Source of the DNA: Fistularia commersonii
Taxonomy: Eukaryota > Chordata > Actinopteri > Syngnathiformes > Fistulariidae
Length of the DNA stretch: 64,000 nt
Reading direction: 5' to 3'
NCBI GenBank assembly: GCA_037954325.1
Contig: JBBMNZ010000015.1
Span: 7,534,501-7,598,500 of the forward strand
Within the stretch, counting starts at the first letter, position 1; the number at the start of each line of letters is the position of its first letter. Of the stretch, positions 45,764-56,580 are shown in pieces. The notes under the pieces are model-generated. The model was not told the DNA's origin and made no database searches. It saw nothing but the letters and a program-made list of their open reading frames with translations. A program made the translations under genes and the position numbers.

Positions 45764-47459
45764 TGTGGGGTGAATTATACATTGCCATCACATTTACCAC
45801 ATCTTTTTTAGTTTTTTTTTTGGTTACTTTATTACCATATTTCCTGTTTGGTTTTTCCAGAAGCTGGTTGCCGCTGAGAGGCAGGAGGTGAACAACAAAC
45901 CCACATATCTCAGACGCCCTCAGCTTGGCGGGCCTAGCGTTCCCGGCCATTAGGGATTTTTCTTCTCTGGAGGAGCGGGCGGATTCTGTTTTGAGCGAGG
46001 TGTTTGCCGGCTTGCGGGCGGAGTGTGAATGACAGCAGCCTCGGGGAGCCGGAACAACAGCGAGGCGTCCGTTGGTCTCTCTCTCTCTCTATCTGTCTGT
46101 CTGTCTGCGGCGTCTTCATCAACACCTCCGTCAGGTTCCGCCGCGGTTGCAAACAGCTGTGAGCCTTCAATTATCTCGGCTTTACAGGTTCCTCTGCTGC
46201 TTCGCTCCCGCGCGAAAAAAAAAAAAACAACCCTATGAATATAAACACTGCAAAGGCTCTTCACTGCCGAGGATTAAATATTGATTATTTATGCAGTGTT
46301 TTTAAATTCTACGACAAAAAAAAAAAATTCCAAAGCGCCGAATTTTTCTGATGTTTTTGTCTGTTGATGCCTGAACTGGGTTATGTAGTTTAGAAAATAG
46401 TGTTTCAACAGCAAACACAAAGAAAACACACATCTAAACGCTGCCTTTGTTGATCTATACATAGATCTATATCTTGATCATTTATCAAGATATTTTTCCA
46501 CTGTTCAGGGGAAATATTATTACTCGTTTTTTTATATTTTATTCATTTAATTTTTTTGTTTCATACTTTTATCTTTTTTGGACCTAATGACGTGCCACTT
46601 TTTTTGAAGTGCAAATCTTATCCAAACCGTTGTCATAGCATCTCAAGAACAAAAGCAAAATTAAGCCGTCATTTTTTTTCTCCTAATGTTTGATTTTGTC
46701 CCTGAAACCTTCATAAGAAAATATTTGCTGTGTGTCTTTTTTAGTGATCTATTGCAAATAGCCAAGACATGCATGGAATAATTTGTAATGATTTGTTTAT
46801 TCTAAAATAATTTGCTTATGTATTAATTTAAAATTATTAGATGATTTTAAAATTTGTCTCTTCTAAACAAGTTAGAAAAAGAAAATACAAACTATTGTTT
46901 CCCTGAATTGTATTTCTTTTTTGATTTTTGATGTTTGTTTCTTATTTAGTTCTGATAATTAAAGGTAACTTCTCCGGTCCATCAGTATTTTTACCAAAAC
47001 AAAAATGACAAAAAAAAATGTAAAAAGCAACATATGACAGAGTTTAATTATATGAAACTGTTTTATTTCTATCTCTCTTAATATACTTGTGCATTTTCTT
47101 TTTATAGTTTTTAAAGAGTCTTATTTTATTTGATTGTTTTTCATTTTATTTATTTAATTTTATGCACAATTTCATTTACTTAAGGTTTCACAAGCCTGGA
47201 TGAATCAGACTGGAAGATTCAGTTTATTATTTTATTTCATTTTATTTTATGCTAAATTTAAATTAAGTAATGGACATTTTTATATAATTTCATTTTTTTA
47301 ATAAGGTAAATGGCGAACAAGGGGTTTCATAAGCCCGGATAAAAATTATACTTTTCAACATTTTTATTTAATTTTTTTAAATTTACAATTTCATTAAATT
47401 TAAGGTAATTTTCGGGCTAGGTTTTAAAGCCTGACATGTTGCCTCCTGGAAGACATCCA

Positions 47460-47660
47460 CTTGCCAAATCTGAATGCTATGCTAGTTAATTAGCATGCGC
47501 CTAGCAGCTAATAATACGCATCAAAAGCCATTTACTCTGGCTGCACTCATGCAAATAGCATTTCATGTAAATCCCACCGTTTCGCTCCCACACATCAATT
47601 TGTAGGGCGAGTCCATGCAAATCGGAATTATGTCCCATTTGCAAACATCATCTGGAAGTC
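47460..47660. promoter_or_regulatory. Candidate intronic enhancer with octamer cluster
   Basis: ATGCAAAT at 47549-47556 and 47615-47622, ATGTAAAT at 47565-47572, and an inverted near-octamer ATTTGCAA at 47637-47644. A near-palindrome GCTAGTTAATTAGC (homeodomain-like TAATTA core) lies just upstream near 47481. POU and homeodomain factors are known regulators of NCAM genes. This is a motif-based inference only. Confidence 0.35.
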
Positions 47661-48387
47661 TTTGTGAGACGCTCCTTCATGAAATGTCTCATCAGGCTTT
47701 ATTTAGCAGTTAAGAGAAAAAAAAAAATCTTGCTTCAATTTTTTGCCTTTTTTTTAGGTGTTATGGACCTTTAAAGTCTGAGATGAGGAGGCTTAAGGAA
47801 GGTTTGTTTCAAATATATCGGATTTTTAATTTCAGATCTTCATCCCCTAATGGTCCCAATGTCAAAGTTTTAAGTTGGGATTTTATTTTCAAGGCTTTAA
47901 CGGGCTAAAAAATATGTGTATATGTATATGTATATGTGTATGTGTATGTATGTATATATGTATATGTACACACGTATAGTGTATGCACACAGTATATGTT
48001 ATGCAACGTTACATTAGGTCTAGTTACATTACATGATGTTGTGTTATGTTAAGTTATGTTGAGTAATGCTATGCTACTCTACGCTTCGCATTGCTATGCT
48101 ACCTGTAGCTATACTGTACTACATTACGTTATGTTGTATCACGGAATTCCCTCTTTCTCTGTATGTCAATTCACAAAATTATCCATGTAGTTAAAATATT
48201 GGTGATTTTTATGTTATCATTGACATTTTTCCTGACAGTTTAAAACAAATTTCTATCAACTCCGCTAACTAGGAAATAAACCTACACAGTAAATAAATGT
48301 ATTTTTTAGAATATTTCTTGATGCTTTTGAAAGGCCTTTTTATTTAAATTTTTTTCTATAAAAATGTCATGAGATGGGAGGACGTAC

Positions 48388-48505
48388 TGGACCCAGGTGA
48401 CTGTGGGCTCTGGGAAGCCGTCGGCGTCGCAGGCAAGTAAAGCTGAGCTGCCAACGTCTGCTGTGGCGTTGACTTCAGACTGACGGGCGCGGACCGTGGG
48501 AAGCA
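48388..48505 (-). CDS. ncam1: ncam1 exon 6: first half of Ig3
   Basis: This 118-bp exon, entered in phase 1 and left in phase 2, reads VLPTVRARQSEVNATADVGS then SALLACDADGFPEPTVTWV plus two bases of the next codon. NAT is a predicted N-glycosylation site at the position of the human Ig3 NAT site. C in LLACDA and W in VTWV are the Ig core residues. Two GT donors are possible at the 3' end, GTCCAG and GTACGT. Only GTACGT (donor at 48387-48386) keeps the frame into exon 7, and it is also the better match to consensus. Confidence 0.93.
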
Positions 48506-48654
48506 CTGGAAGACACATGGGCCATCGTGTCAGGATTCACCAAGAAAATAAAAAAAAAACAAAAACATAAAATGTAAAAAATTCTCCTTTTGACTTTTCC
48601 CTTCAGGGGTATATAAATGATATAAATACAGATATTTATACATATACTCGTGTG

Positions 48655-48696
<42 letters not shown>

Positions 48697-48787
48697 TATA
48701 GAACACTATGTATTTGTGTGTATGTATATATATATATTAACACTCACACAGTCATTTACATACAGTATACACACCAATGCATAAACT

Positions 48788-48820
<33 letters not shown>

Positions 48821-49187
48821 GATTCATTCAATGGTTCATTCATTATGTACAAATGAACAATTCACTCTGATTCATATATTCAGGTTTCTTTTTTTGTTTT
48901 GTTTTGAAACCACACAGTCGCTTTTATTAAACTCTTTTATTCGTTTGTTTGTAGATATGTATATGTCTGCATGGTGTTGATTGTTTAATAAAGCAACTAA
49001 AATATAATGTAGTAATATACATATTTACAGCCATTCAGTCTCTCATTCACATGTAAGCGCAGTCACTACATGTTTTTTGACTGCTGTAATTTTGAAAAAT
49101 ATGCAAAGTGGATCTCGCCAAGGCAGGAGGGATCAGGTCCCGGGTTCACCGGCGCGCTCGAAGGTCGGGAGGCTCGGAGGATCTCAC
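48506..49187 (-). other. ncam1 intron 5
   Basis: The shortest intron, 682 bp. It holds TA-rich microsatellites (48659-48693, 48798-48821), a short fragment of the CCTTCAGGGGT interspersed repeat (48578-48615), and otherwise unremarkable AT-rich sequence. Confidence 0.7.
48659..48693. repeat. TA microsatellite in intron 5
   Basis: A TA run, followed at 48798-48821 by a second one. Confidence 0.9.
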
Positions 49188-49325
49188 CGTTAACGACCAC
49201 CTTAATGGTCCTGAAGTCAATCTCCCCCCGCGTTATGACCCGGGCCTCGCAGCGGTACGAGCCCTCGTCCGTCTTCTTGATGCCACGCAGTTGCAGGTGG
49301 CCGTTTGGCAGGACGCTGAACCGGA
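49188..49325 (-). CDS. ncam1: ncam1 exon 5: second half of Ig2
   Basis: This 138-bp exon, phase 1 in and out, reads VRFSVLPNGHLQLRGIKKTD then EGSYRCEARVITRGEIDFRT and IKVVVN. It is very close to the human counterpart (VRFIVLSNNYLQIRGIKKTDEGTYRCEGRI). The tyrosine corner is DEGSYRC with the second Ig2 cysteine. The acceptor is CCCCCTCTCAG and the donor G|GTGAGATCC. The end of the exon, VVVN, runs into Ig3. Confidence 0.96.
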
Positions 49326-49422
49326 CTGAGAGGGGGAGAGAGAGAGAACAGGGGATAAAACAGACATGATAAATTAGATCAAATTAAAAATTCAAGTTCT
49401 AGAGTCCTGTGATGCTACAAAT

Positions 49423-49424
<2 letters not shown>

Positions 49425-49461
<37 letters not shown>
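49425..49461. repeat. TA microsatellite
   Basis: An uninterrupted TA run about 100 bp from the exon 5 acceptor. Confidence 0.9.
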
Positions 49462-49464
<3 letters not shown>

Positions 49465-50151
49465 TGTATACACATTTTTTTTTATATATATTTTATATAT
49501 TATTTTTTATATTATTTTATATACATATATTGTTATTTTTAAAATGGTAGTACATGTGAAATAAATACATTGTTAAAATGTAAAATACATTGTTATTAGT
49601 TTTGGTACAAGAAAAATACAAAAATACAACTATTATGCAAAAGTTTATGTTTTGTTTTCAATTCTTCTATTTTAAATCCAGACTTTCTCTTGCTGCTGGT
49701 GTTTGTCCAATAATAATTATAACAATTATACAAAAATGACCAGGTTCATATTTTGTATTCAAGTACATTTTCCTTAAGAAAAAATAAGAAAGAACAGTAA
49801 TATCAGGAATAATCAAAAGAAAGTGGAATAACTGAAATATATACAATTTAAATTTTTTTAACCTTTGATGCATTTTTGGTGCCTCCATTTTTGCCCCATT
49901 TTATAATCATTGTCTGTTTTATTTATGAATCCTGCATAATTTCCATAAGACTTTCTCACATATTTTAACTTTTACCATCTCTCTCTCTTTGCAAAATGCA
50001 ATTTGTTTTGAAGCCAACCCAGTTGTTCATGAAGAGGAATGGAAAAAGAAAAAATTCAAAATGAAACTGCTCTTTAAAAAGTTTGAGCAAAACATTGCAT
50101 CACAGTGTAAAGTTGAAAAAATAAATAATTGCATAAAAAGCAACTTCTCTC

Positions 50152-50244
<93 letters not shown>
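50152..50244. repeat. ATCT microsatellite
   Basis: An uninterrupted ATCT array of over twenty units in intron 4. Confidence 0.95.
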
Positions 50245-51219
50245 GGGTTACTTTCTTTCACAGATTTTAATTATTATAATATTTGATAATATATGTTATA
50301 ATACTTTGTTTTCATATAATTTGTACGATAATACATTTTTTTATTTTAATTTATTTTATTTTATTTTATTTTAAGGTGATGCTACATGCAAATAAATGGA
50401 TAAGTATTTGACACTTTCTCAGATTTGTATTGTTTTTTTTTGTTTGATTCAACTACCAATATATATTCTTTTCATCTATTTTTAATTCTTTTATAACAAA
50501 AAAAAATCAATCCACTGATGCAACCTATTGTTGCATCAAACCCTTTCAGTGAGCTCAAACACTCAAACACAAATCCAGCAGTCACGTCCAAACTGGTTAT
50601 CGTGAAGACTAAATGCAATATATATATATATAAAAAAAAAAGAAAGAAAGAAAAGTTGGCCGGCCGGGAGACATTCAACATCGACCGGGGAGAAAAATGA
50701 CACCGGCGGTTTTTCGGGTGTCAGCTAAAGTTAGCGGTTCCCTACAGCGAAAAGCACATTCCTTGAAGAGACTCCAGGAATGGAGCGGGTTTCCGAGCAA
50801 AAAAAAAAAAAAAAAAAAAAAACAAAAAACAATAAACCCCTGGTTTTGACCTGCAGCCACAGGAGCATGGCGGTTTTAGAAAAATGCTCATTACGTTGCA
50901 CGCGCCTATCCGGCCGAGGGCAGCGCACTCCTCACGCCATCACACCTTGGAGCCCCGAGTCATGTTTACCGCCAAGACAAGCTACATAATGAAAACATGG
51001 CTCAGCTGCAAGGAGGGAGAGGGGTCTGGTTCCCGCACCGGGGGATTAGGGATTTTCACTGATTTAAAAATAAGGTGCGGAGAGTGAAGTTAATAAAGTT
51101 CTTGCAGATTTTTGCAGTAAGTCAGACACTTTCTTTCTTTTCTTTCTTCTATTTTTCGATTTTTTTTTTTTTTTTTTTTTTTGTGGCAAGTGCCTTTTTT
51201 TCCTTTGTTCCTTTCAGAA

Positions 51220-51660
51220 CTTACTTGCTAATTTTTGAAAAGCTTTTATTATTTAGGTAATATGTACTGATTTTTTTTCTTAGTTTTTTTTTTTTTTTTT
51301 GCATATTTGAATGTGTTTTGATTCAAAATTTGTTCGATTTTCGTCACTTCCAGGATTTTATGTATTTGATGTTTTTTTTTATTGCTATCCATTTTGTGAT
51401 TCCTTGTGGAAATCCTGGGTTATTTGTTAATTTTGCAAATTTCAGAGTAACTCCTAAATATATTCATGTGATATATTTGTTGATATTTTTTTCAGCATCT
51501 AATTTTTGAATAGCTTTTCTTGATATGTTGGTCGTCTGTTTGCATTTTTTTTTTGCATATTGAACACATTTATGTTCTAATTTTTTTCTATATTAGTAAT
51601 TTCCAAGAGTGTTTTATATTTCATTTAGAGTTTTTAGTCCTTTCATTTATTTATTTATTT
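51220..51660. repeat. T-rich tandem duplication in intron 4
   Basis: CTAATTTTTGAAAAGCTTTT (about 51229) recurs as CTAATTTTTGAATAGCTTTT (about 51499). TTGCATATTTGAATGTGTTT (about 51299) recurs as TTTGCATATTGAACACATTT (about 51553). Spacing is about 255-270 bp. Confidence 0.65.
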
Positions 51661-51974
51661 TTTACAAATTTCTTAGTTATTCGCCCTGTTCAGCTGTCAA
51701 ATGCATTTTTTTTTGTAATTACCAGCTACGTTTTTGGCCAGTGTATTTCTACTGACCAGTTAAGCTCAAGCAAGTATTTTGATCATGTCCAGTTAAACTA
51801 CCAGGCGCATACTCTTTGTAATTACTTGCTTTTATAAAAAGAGGGATAGCGAGGTAATTTATGAAGTCTCAGGTCATTTATGGATCTCTATATCTTGTAA
51901 CAATCATGTCAAATTTAGGGTTTTGCTTAATGTCCCAACATAACTGTGTCAGGACCACTAGCTGCATCACTGAC

Positions 51975-52118
51975 CGTCTTTCTCCTCCTGGATCCTGGTA
52001 CCCTTGTACTTCCAGATGATCGATGGCAGCGGCGAACTGGTCACGTCGCACACAATGTCGGCGTTGTCGCCCTCGTTGAACTCCTGCGGACTGGGAACGC
52101 TCTGGAAGGTGATCTTTT
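51975..52118 (-). CDS. ncam1: ncam1 exon 4: first half of Ig2
   Basis: This 144-bp exon, phase 1 in and out, encodes QKITFQSVPSPQEFNEGDNA then DIVCDVTSSPLPSIIWKYKG and TRIQEEKD. C in IVCDV is the first Ig2 cysteine and W in IIWKYKG the core tryptophan. The acceptor is CCCCCCTGCAG and the donor GTCAGT. The KYKG-to-KDVRF stretch corresponds to the heparin-binding segment of mammalian NCAM Ig2, but here acidic EE replaces part of the basic run. It follows a 4.25-kb intron that contains gypsy and Tc1 relics. Confidence 0.95.
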
Positions 52119-52329
52119 CTGCAGGGGGGTAAGGAACAATGTGATGTGATGATAAATATAACCATGACAAATTGAAGTATCTCCCTCTCAAAAAAAGGGG
52201 GCTTAGCTTGAGATAAGACAATACATAAACAATAAAAAAAATTATAAATAAATAGAAATTAACACTTGAACCAGCTGGTTTCACTGCAAAAACCGCCATC
52301 AGCTCAGAGTTGATTCATGGTCATCTAAC

Positions 52330-53060
52330 TATCAATCCTGTTGCCTGCAGAGTGCTATATCACCAAGTCTGCCTCCCGCTGATCTCGAAGAAGTTGAATG
52401 GAGGTCATCGACCAGGCACTTCAGACGGAACCAGACTCCAGCTCAGAACCACCCGGCAAAACATACGTCCCCACCTTGGTCCACTCTCGTCTTACCCACT
52501 CTTCCACGTTTTCTGCCCACCCAGGTATCTGCAGAAGCATGGCCCTGATTAACCACCGCTTCTGATGTTAAGGACTACATTCTCGTCTGTCTACATTCCC
52601 TATCCGTCCATTGACCACCTGCAGGACTCCTTCAACCTCTGACCATTCCAAAGAAACCCTGGTCAAACATCGTCACTGGCCTTCCCCCCTCTAAGGGGAT
52701 GACCACCATACTCATGATGGTGGACCGGTTCTCCAAGGCATGTCATCTTGCTCCCCTCAGCCCTTCGAAGGGCCCAACTGCTAGTCAAACATGTTTTACG
52801 GCTCCACGGCATCCCCCAAGAAATTTTATCCGACTGTGGACCTCAGTTCAGCTCCTAGGGGTGGAGGCAGTTTTGCCTCGCACTCAACGCCGGGGTTTCC
52901 CTACCCTAAGGTTATCAACCCAAGTCCAAAGGACAGACGGAGCGTATGAACCAAGAACTTGAGGCAACCCTCAGATGCCCCAGTTGCCAGTGGTCTTTCC
53001 CCTTTCGAGGCCTCCCCGGGTTACCAGCCACGACTCTTCCCAATCCCGAACTGCAGGCAT
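52330..53060 (+). mobile_element. Ty3/gypsy retrotransposon integrase relic
   Basis: Plus-strand text reads DVKDYILVC, then PPAGLLQPLTIPKKPWSNIV, TGLPPSKGMTTILMMVDRFS and KACHLAPLSP. After a frame change comes VKHVLRLHGIPQEILSD-like sequence, and near 52990-53040 SPFEASPGYQPRLFP. These are successive blocks of a gypsy integrase (zinc-binding end, catalytic core with the VDRFSK box, SPFEASLGYQPPLFP box). Large parts are missing and several frameshifts occur. No LTRs were recognised. Confidence 0.82.
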
Positions 53061-53069
53061 CTCAATTTT

Positions 53070-54170
53070 AACTTCCCAGGAAGCAAGGTCTTGTCTACGC
53101 TGACAAGGTCTTTGTTGGTTTCTTTTCTTCCTGTTCTCGCCCTTTCCTTACTTTGCATTGCGTCCGGAGATTTTCAGCTCTTCGCAGTCTTCCCAAGCGC
53201 CCCTTCAAGTCTGTTAGCAGGAGGTCTATGCCCATTCTCATCTGCGGAAGTTCTCTTCCATTTCTTCTTCAGCTCCCTTCTCTCCTTAACAAGAAGCTGG
53301 ATCTCTTTCTGCCTTCTGGACATGGGCAGGGTTGTTGATTTCCTACCTTTACTTTCCTATCCTGAATCTTTCTCCTCTGCAGATAGTAGAAGTAGATAAG
53401 ATCGCCCATTTTTTCCAGTTTCTGCACTGCTGATTTTGTCAAGGATCTTGATTAGGTCTGCATCAGTTGCTTCCTCCTCTTTCTTGCTGCTGGACTATGG
53501 CTAATTTACCTGAGATCTATAGCCTTGAATGTTCCTCTCCAAAGGTGGGTGCAAGTTACCTAGTTCCAAGTTCTCTGATGTTGTGCTTGAGTTAGTCTCA
53601 GTCTCTGTGCTCCTCATGCTTGCTGGATTGTAGGTAGAGTCCTGCCGCTGAGCTTCACTCACCTGACTTGACCTGTCTCTCAGAAGATACTGGTCAATGC
53701 AAGATCCAGGCCTCAGGTTCTTCAAACATTTCCTCAACCCTTGATATATTCTTAGGCCTCTGATGGATGTTTCCTTGGACCATAGCAACATGCTTGGAGC
53801 TCTGCCCCTTCAGCTGATGGCGCTTGTTTTGTGCTGATTATTTGGTTTGTCGTCCAGTTAATTCCCGGGTTGGGTACCGGGTTGTCAGCCTTTGAGTCTC
53901 GCGGACTCTCGGGGTGTTTTTGCTCTTTGGACTTTTCGTAGCAACGAGAGGTGGCCTTTGTTCACTTAGCAAGTGATGGAGCCTGCCATCATGGAGAGCT
54001 GACAGCCATGACAGCCCCATGGAGCCTTTCCTTCCTGTCAGCTGTCTTTCCAAGCGGCCACATGGTCTTTCCCTTGTTGAAAGCTGCACTTTCACAGCAC
54101 TCACTGGATTTCTCCAGCTTATCAGTTGTGTTTATAGGACTAGGTAGTACGGTCCCTTAAATCAGCACTT
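53070..54170 (-). other. Unidentified coding-like segment between gypsy relic and Tc1
   Basis: About 1.1 kb with base composition more balanced than its flanks. On the minus strand successive open stretches occur: 54104-53838 (88 codons), 53791-53501 (96 codons; contains NLRPGSCIDQYLLRDRSSQV), then KKEEEATDADLIKILDKI near 53480-53420. The plus strand is also fairly open. I recognise no domain. It may be an unclassified transposon remnant or more of the gypsy element. Confidence 0.35.
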
Positions 54171-54440
54171 GGTGAGGGGTTGAGGGTAAAAGGGTAAGCT
54201 TCAAGTAAATAGATGAATGCTAAAAAAAATAAATACAATTAGATAGAAATTTGAAACATGTACATTATCCTTTAAAGCTAGGACCACCAGGTGTCAGTGC
54301 AAGAACTGCTATCAGGTTAAAATGTACTCACTGAATTAGAAAGTATAAAGCTAATATCAAACTATTGGCCTCAAATAAATATCTGATTAAATAATGAATT
54401 ATTAAAAAAGTGTGTGTGTGTATGTGTGTAGACACACACA

Positions 54441-55030
54441 CTGTGGGGAGAACAAGTATTTGATACACTGCTTATTTTTCAGCTATTACCCCTTACAAAG
54501 CATGTAGAGGTCTGTCATTTTTATCGTAGGTACTCTTCAACAGTGAGTGACAGAATCTAAAACAAAATCAAGAAAAACATATCGCATGATTTTTAAGTAA
54601 TTAATTTGCATTTTGTTGCATGACACAAGTATTTGATCACCTCCCAACCAGTAAGAATTGCGTCTCTCACAAATCAGTTCTTCTTTAAGAAGCCCTCATA
54701 TTCTCCACTCACTACCTGTATTAACTGAACCAGTTTGAACTCCTTCCCTTTATAAAAGACACCTGTCCACACACTCAAACAAACTCCAACCTCTCCACAA
54801 TGGCCAAGACCAGAGAGCTGTGTAAGGACACCAGGGATAGAATGGTAGACGTGCACGAGGCTGGGATGGGCTACAGGACAATAGGCAAGCAGCTTGGTGA
54901 GAAGCAACAACTGTTGGCACAATTATTAGAAAATGGAAGCGGTTCAAGATTACGGTCAATCTCCCTCGGTCTGGGGCTCCATGCAAGATCTCACTATGAG
55001 GAGGATCAATGATCATGAGAAAGGTGAGGG
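54441..55030 (+). mobile_element. Tc1 element, 5' part only
   Basis: Starts CTGTGGGGAGAACAAGTATT and continues through the Tc1 5' untranslated region, start codon and first third of the transposase. It stops abruptly after AAGGTGAGGG at 55030. It belongs to the same family as the copy at 25901-27661, in the opposite orientation. The other terminus is missing. Confidence 0.88.
54800..55030 (+). pseudogene. Tc1 transposase N-terminal pseudogene
   Basis: Encodes MAKTRELCKDTRDRMVDVHE then AGMGYRTIGKQLGEKQQLLA; the shift at GEK (one base missing) matches that of the other Tc1 copy in this window. Only the DNA-binding part remains, and no catalytic region exists. Confidence 0.88.
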
Positions 55031-55809
55031 CGTTCCTAAACAACAAGCGCATTTACATAACAACCCCATTCGACCTGCTTGCTGCAAAAAGACTCACTTA
55101 AAATAAAATATCGAACCTTCTTAACTCAGGCCGAAGCCAAACCCTCAGTCCCGCAGTGACTGTAAATAATCGAAGCTCCCCAAAGTTTGTTAGTCCTCTC
55201 GGGGGAAATATTTTCAAGAAAAAAACGAATCCGGTTGCCACGACAAGATTTCACAATGTCGAGAAATATGATTTATTTTATAGCATTTATAAGCATGCTT
55301 TTTTGTTTTATTGGTATCTTAGCTACAGCTTGTAAATAAATGACAGGGCAGTTTTTTATGGTCAAATGCGCTGGTGAACATCCTGGACTTCAGCAAGTAA
55401 CTGTATCCATCTATAGTGGTTAGTTACTAAAATAAATGCAAAAGCTGGAGATAAATTGCTAAGGGGAGGGTTTGGATCTCCCTCTGATGAGATCACAAAG
55501 TGTGGCGCCAGCATCTTTCCCTCCGTATTGCAGTGTATTTTATGAATTGTGAATTTGTGAAAAATATATAAATATATATAATATAAAAATATATGTATAT
55601 TTTTATGTAATTTTTTATACATATTATTATAGATCATATTATTAGGTCTTGATCTTATATATATACAATATATTATACATTACATATACGTTTTTCATGA
55701 ATATATATATATATTAATATATATATATTAATTTTTTTCATGAATATATATGTAAAATATATCATATCTCACATATATTTTTTTCATGAATATATATATA
55801 TATATATAT

Positions 55810-55814
<5 letters not shown>

Positions 55815-55886
<72 letters not shown>
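55815..55886. repeat. GA microsatellite
   Basis: About 36 GA repeats preceded by a TA run, in intron 3. Confidence 0.95.
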
Positions 55887-55892
<6 letters not shown>

Positions 55893-56370
55893 GGCTTCCC
55901 ATATGTCATTGCAAAAAATTTTTAAAAAGTTACACTCAGTTCAAAAAAAAACTGAGTTTAAGTGTTTTGCGTTTTTCGTGGATCTAGTGTCGAACATAAA
56001 GCTATATGTGGGAAACCATGTTTTTTGGAAAAATGACTGCAGGCCCTTGATTTGCATGACAACACATTTATAGAATCTGCAATTATGAAAACATGAATAA
56101 ATAAATACTAAACAATTTTTTTTTTTGGATTTTTTAATGCGATTTCTTAATAATATAGGGCTATACTAGAAAGACTGCTTTAGGACCAGATCACTGCATT
56201 AATATATAATTGATGCTAAGGTTTTCAGGGGGAGCCACAAAAGTCAACGCTAAAAAACAACCTCAACAATATCATTAATGTTCTTTAACTTGCAGATAAT
56301 TCCCGGTGAAAATTAAAAAAGCCATGTCATTAAATCACACTGAAGGGATAACAATAACGGTATCACTTAC

Positions 56371-56580
56371 GGAAGATCTTGACCTGGACGGTAGCCTGGG
56401 CCTCCTCGTTGGCGTTACTGGCAACGCACTTGTAATTGCCGGCTTTGTCGACGGTGGCATGGTAGATGGTGAGCGTGGAGGTGGTGTCGTCGCTGCGACT
56501 GACAAAGAGGTCCTGCCTGTTAGGGAGGATCTTCTCCCCACTGGGAGCGAACCAGTCAATGTCCTTAACGTCGCCAAGAA
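56371..56580 (-). CDS. ncam1: ncam1 exon 3: second half of Ig1
   Basis: This 210-bp exon, phase 1 to phase 1, starts VLGDVKDIDWFAPSGEKI (V from the split codon) and runs to VQVKIF, with the joined codon giving Q. It contains the invariant tryptophan (IDWF) and the second Ig1 cysteine in the tyrosine corner NYKCVAS, preceded by DKAG. The acceptor is TGTCCCAG and the donor is GTAAGT. The order W, then STLTIYHATVDKAGNYKC, is the standard I-set layout of NCAM1 Ig1. In mammals this domain packs against Ig2 of a second molecule. Compared with human, the loop carries RSDDTT in place of WNDDSS; otherwise the framework is intact. Confidence 0.95.

Larger units (their letters stand above)
45106..48387 (-). 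other. ncam1 intron 6
   Basis: A 3.3-kb intron: a TTTTA pentanucleotide array (45699-45763), a GC-rich patch (45850-46280, with a CT/CTGT run), AT-rich sequence, an octamer-rich island (47430-47700), and low-complexity ATGT and TTATG sequence (47920-48140). Confidence 0.75.
49326..51974 (-). other. ncam1 intron 4
   Basis: A 2.65-kb intron: a TA microsatellite (49425-49461), an ATCT array (50152-50244), a GC-rich patch (50650-51070), and a T-rich duplicated segment (51220-51660). Confidence 0.75.
52119..56370 (-). other. ncam1 intron 3
   Basis: A 4.25-kb intron: a gypsy integrase relic (52330-53060), an unidentified coding-like segment (53070-54170), a truncated Tc1 (54441-55030), TA-rich sequence (55560-55810), and a GA microsatellite (55815-55886). 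Confidence 0.75.
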
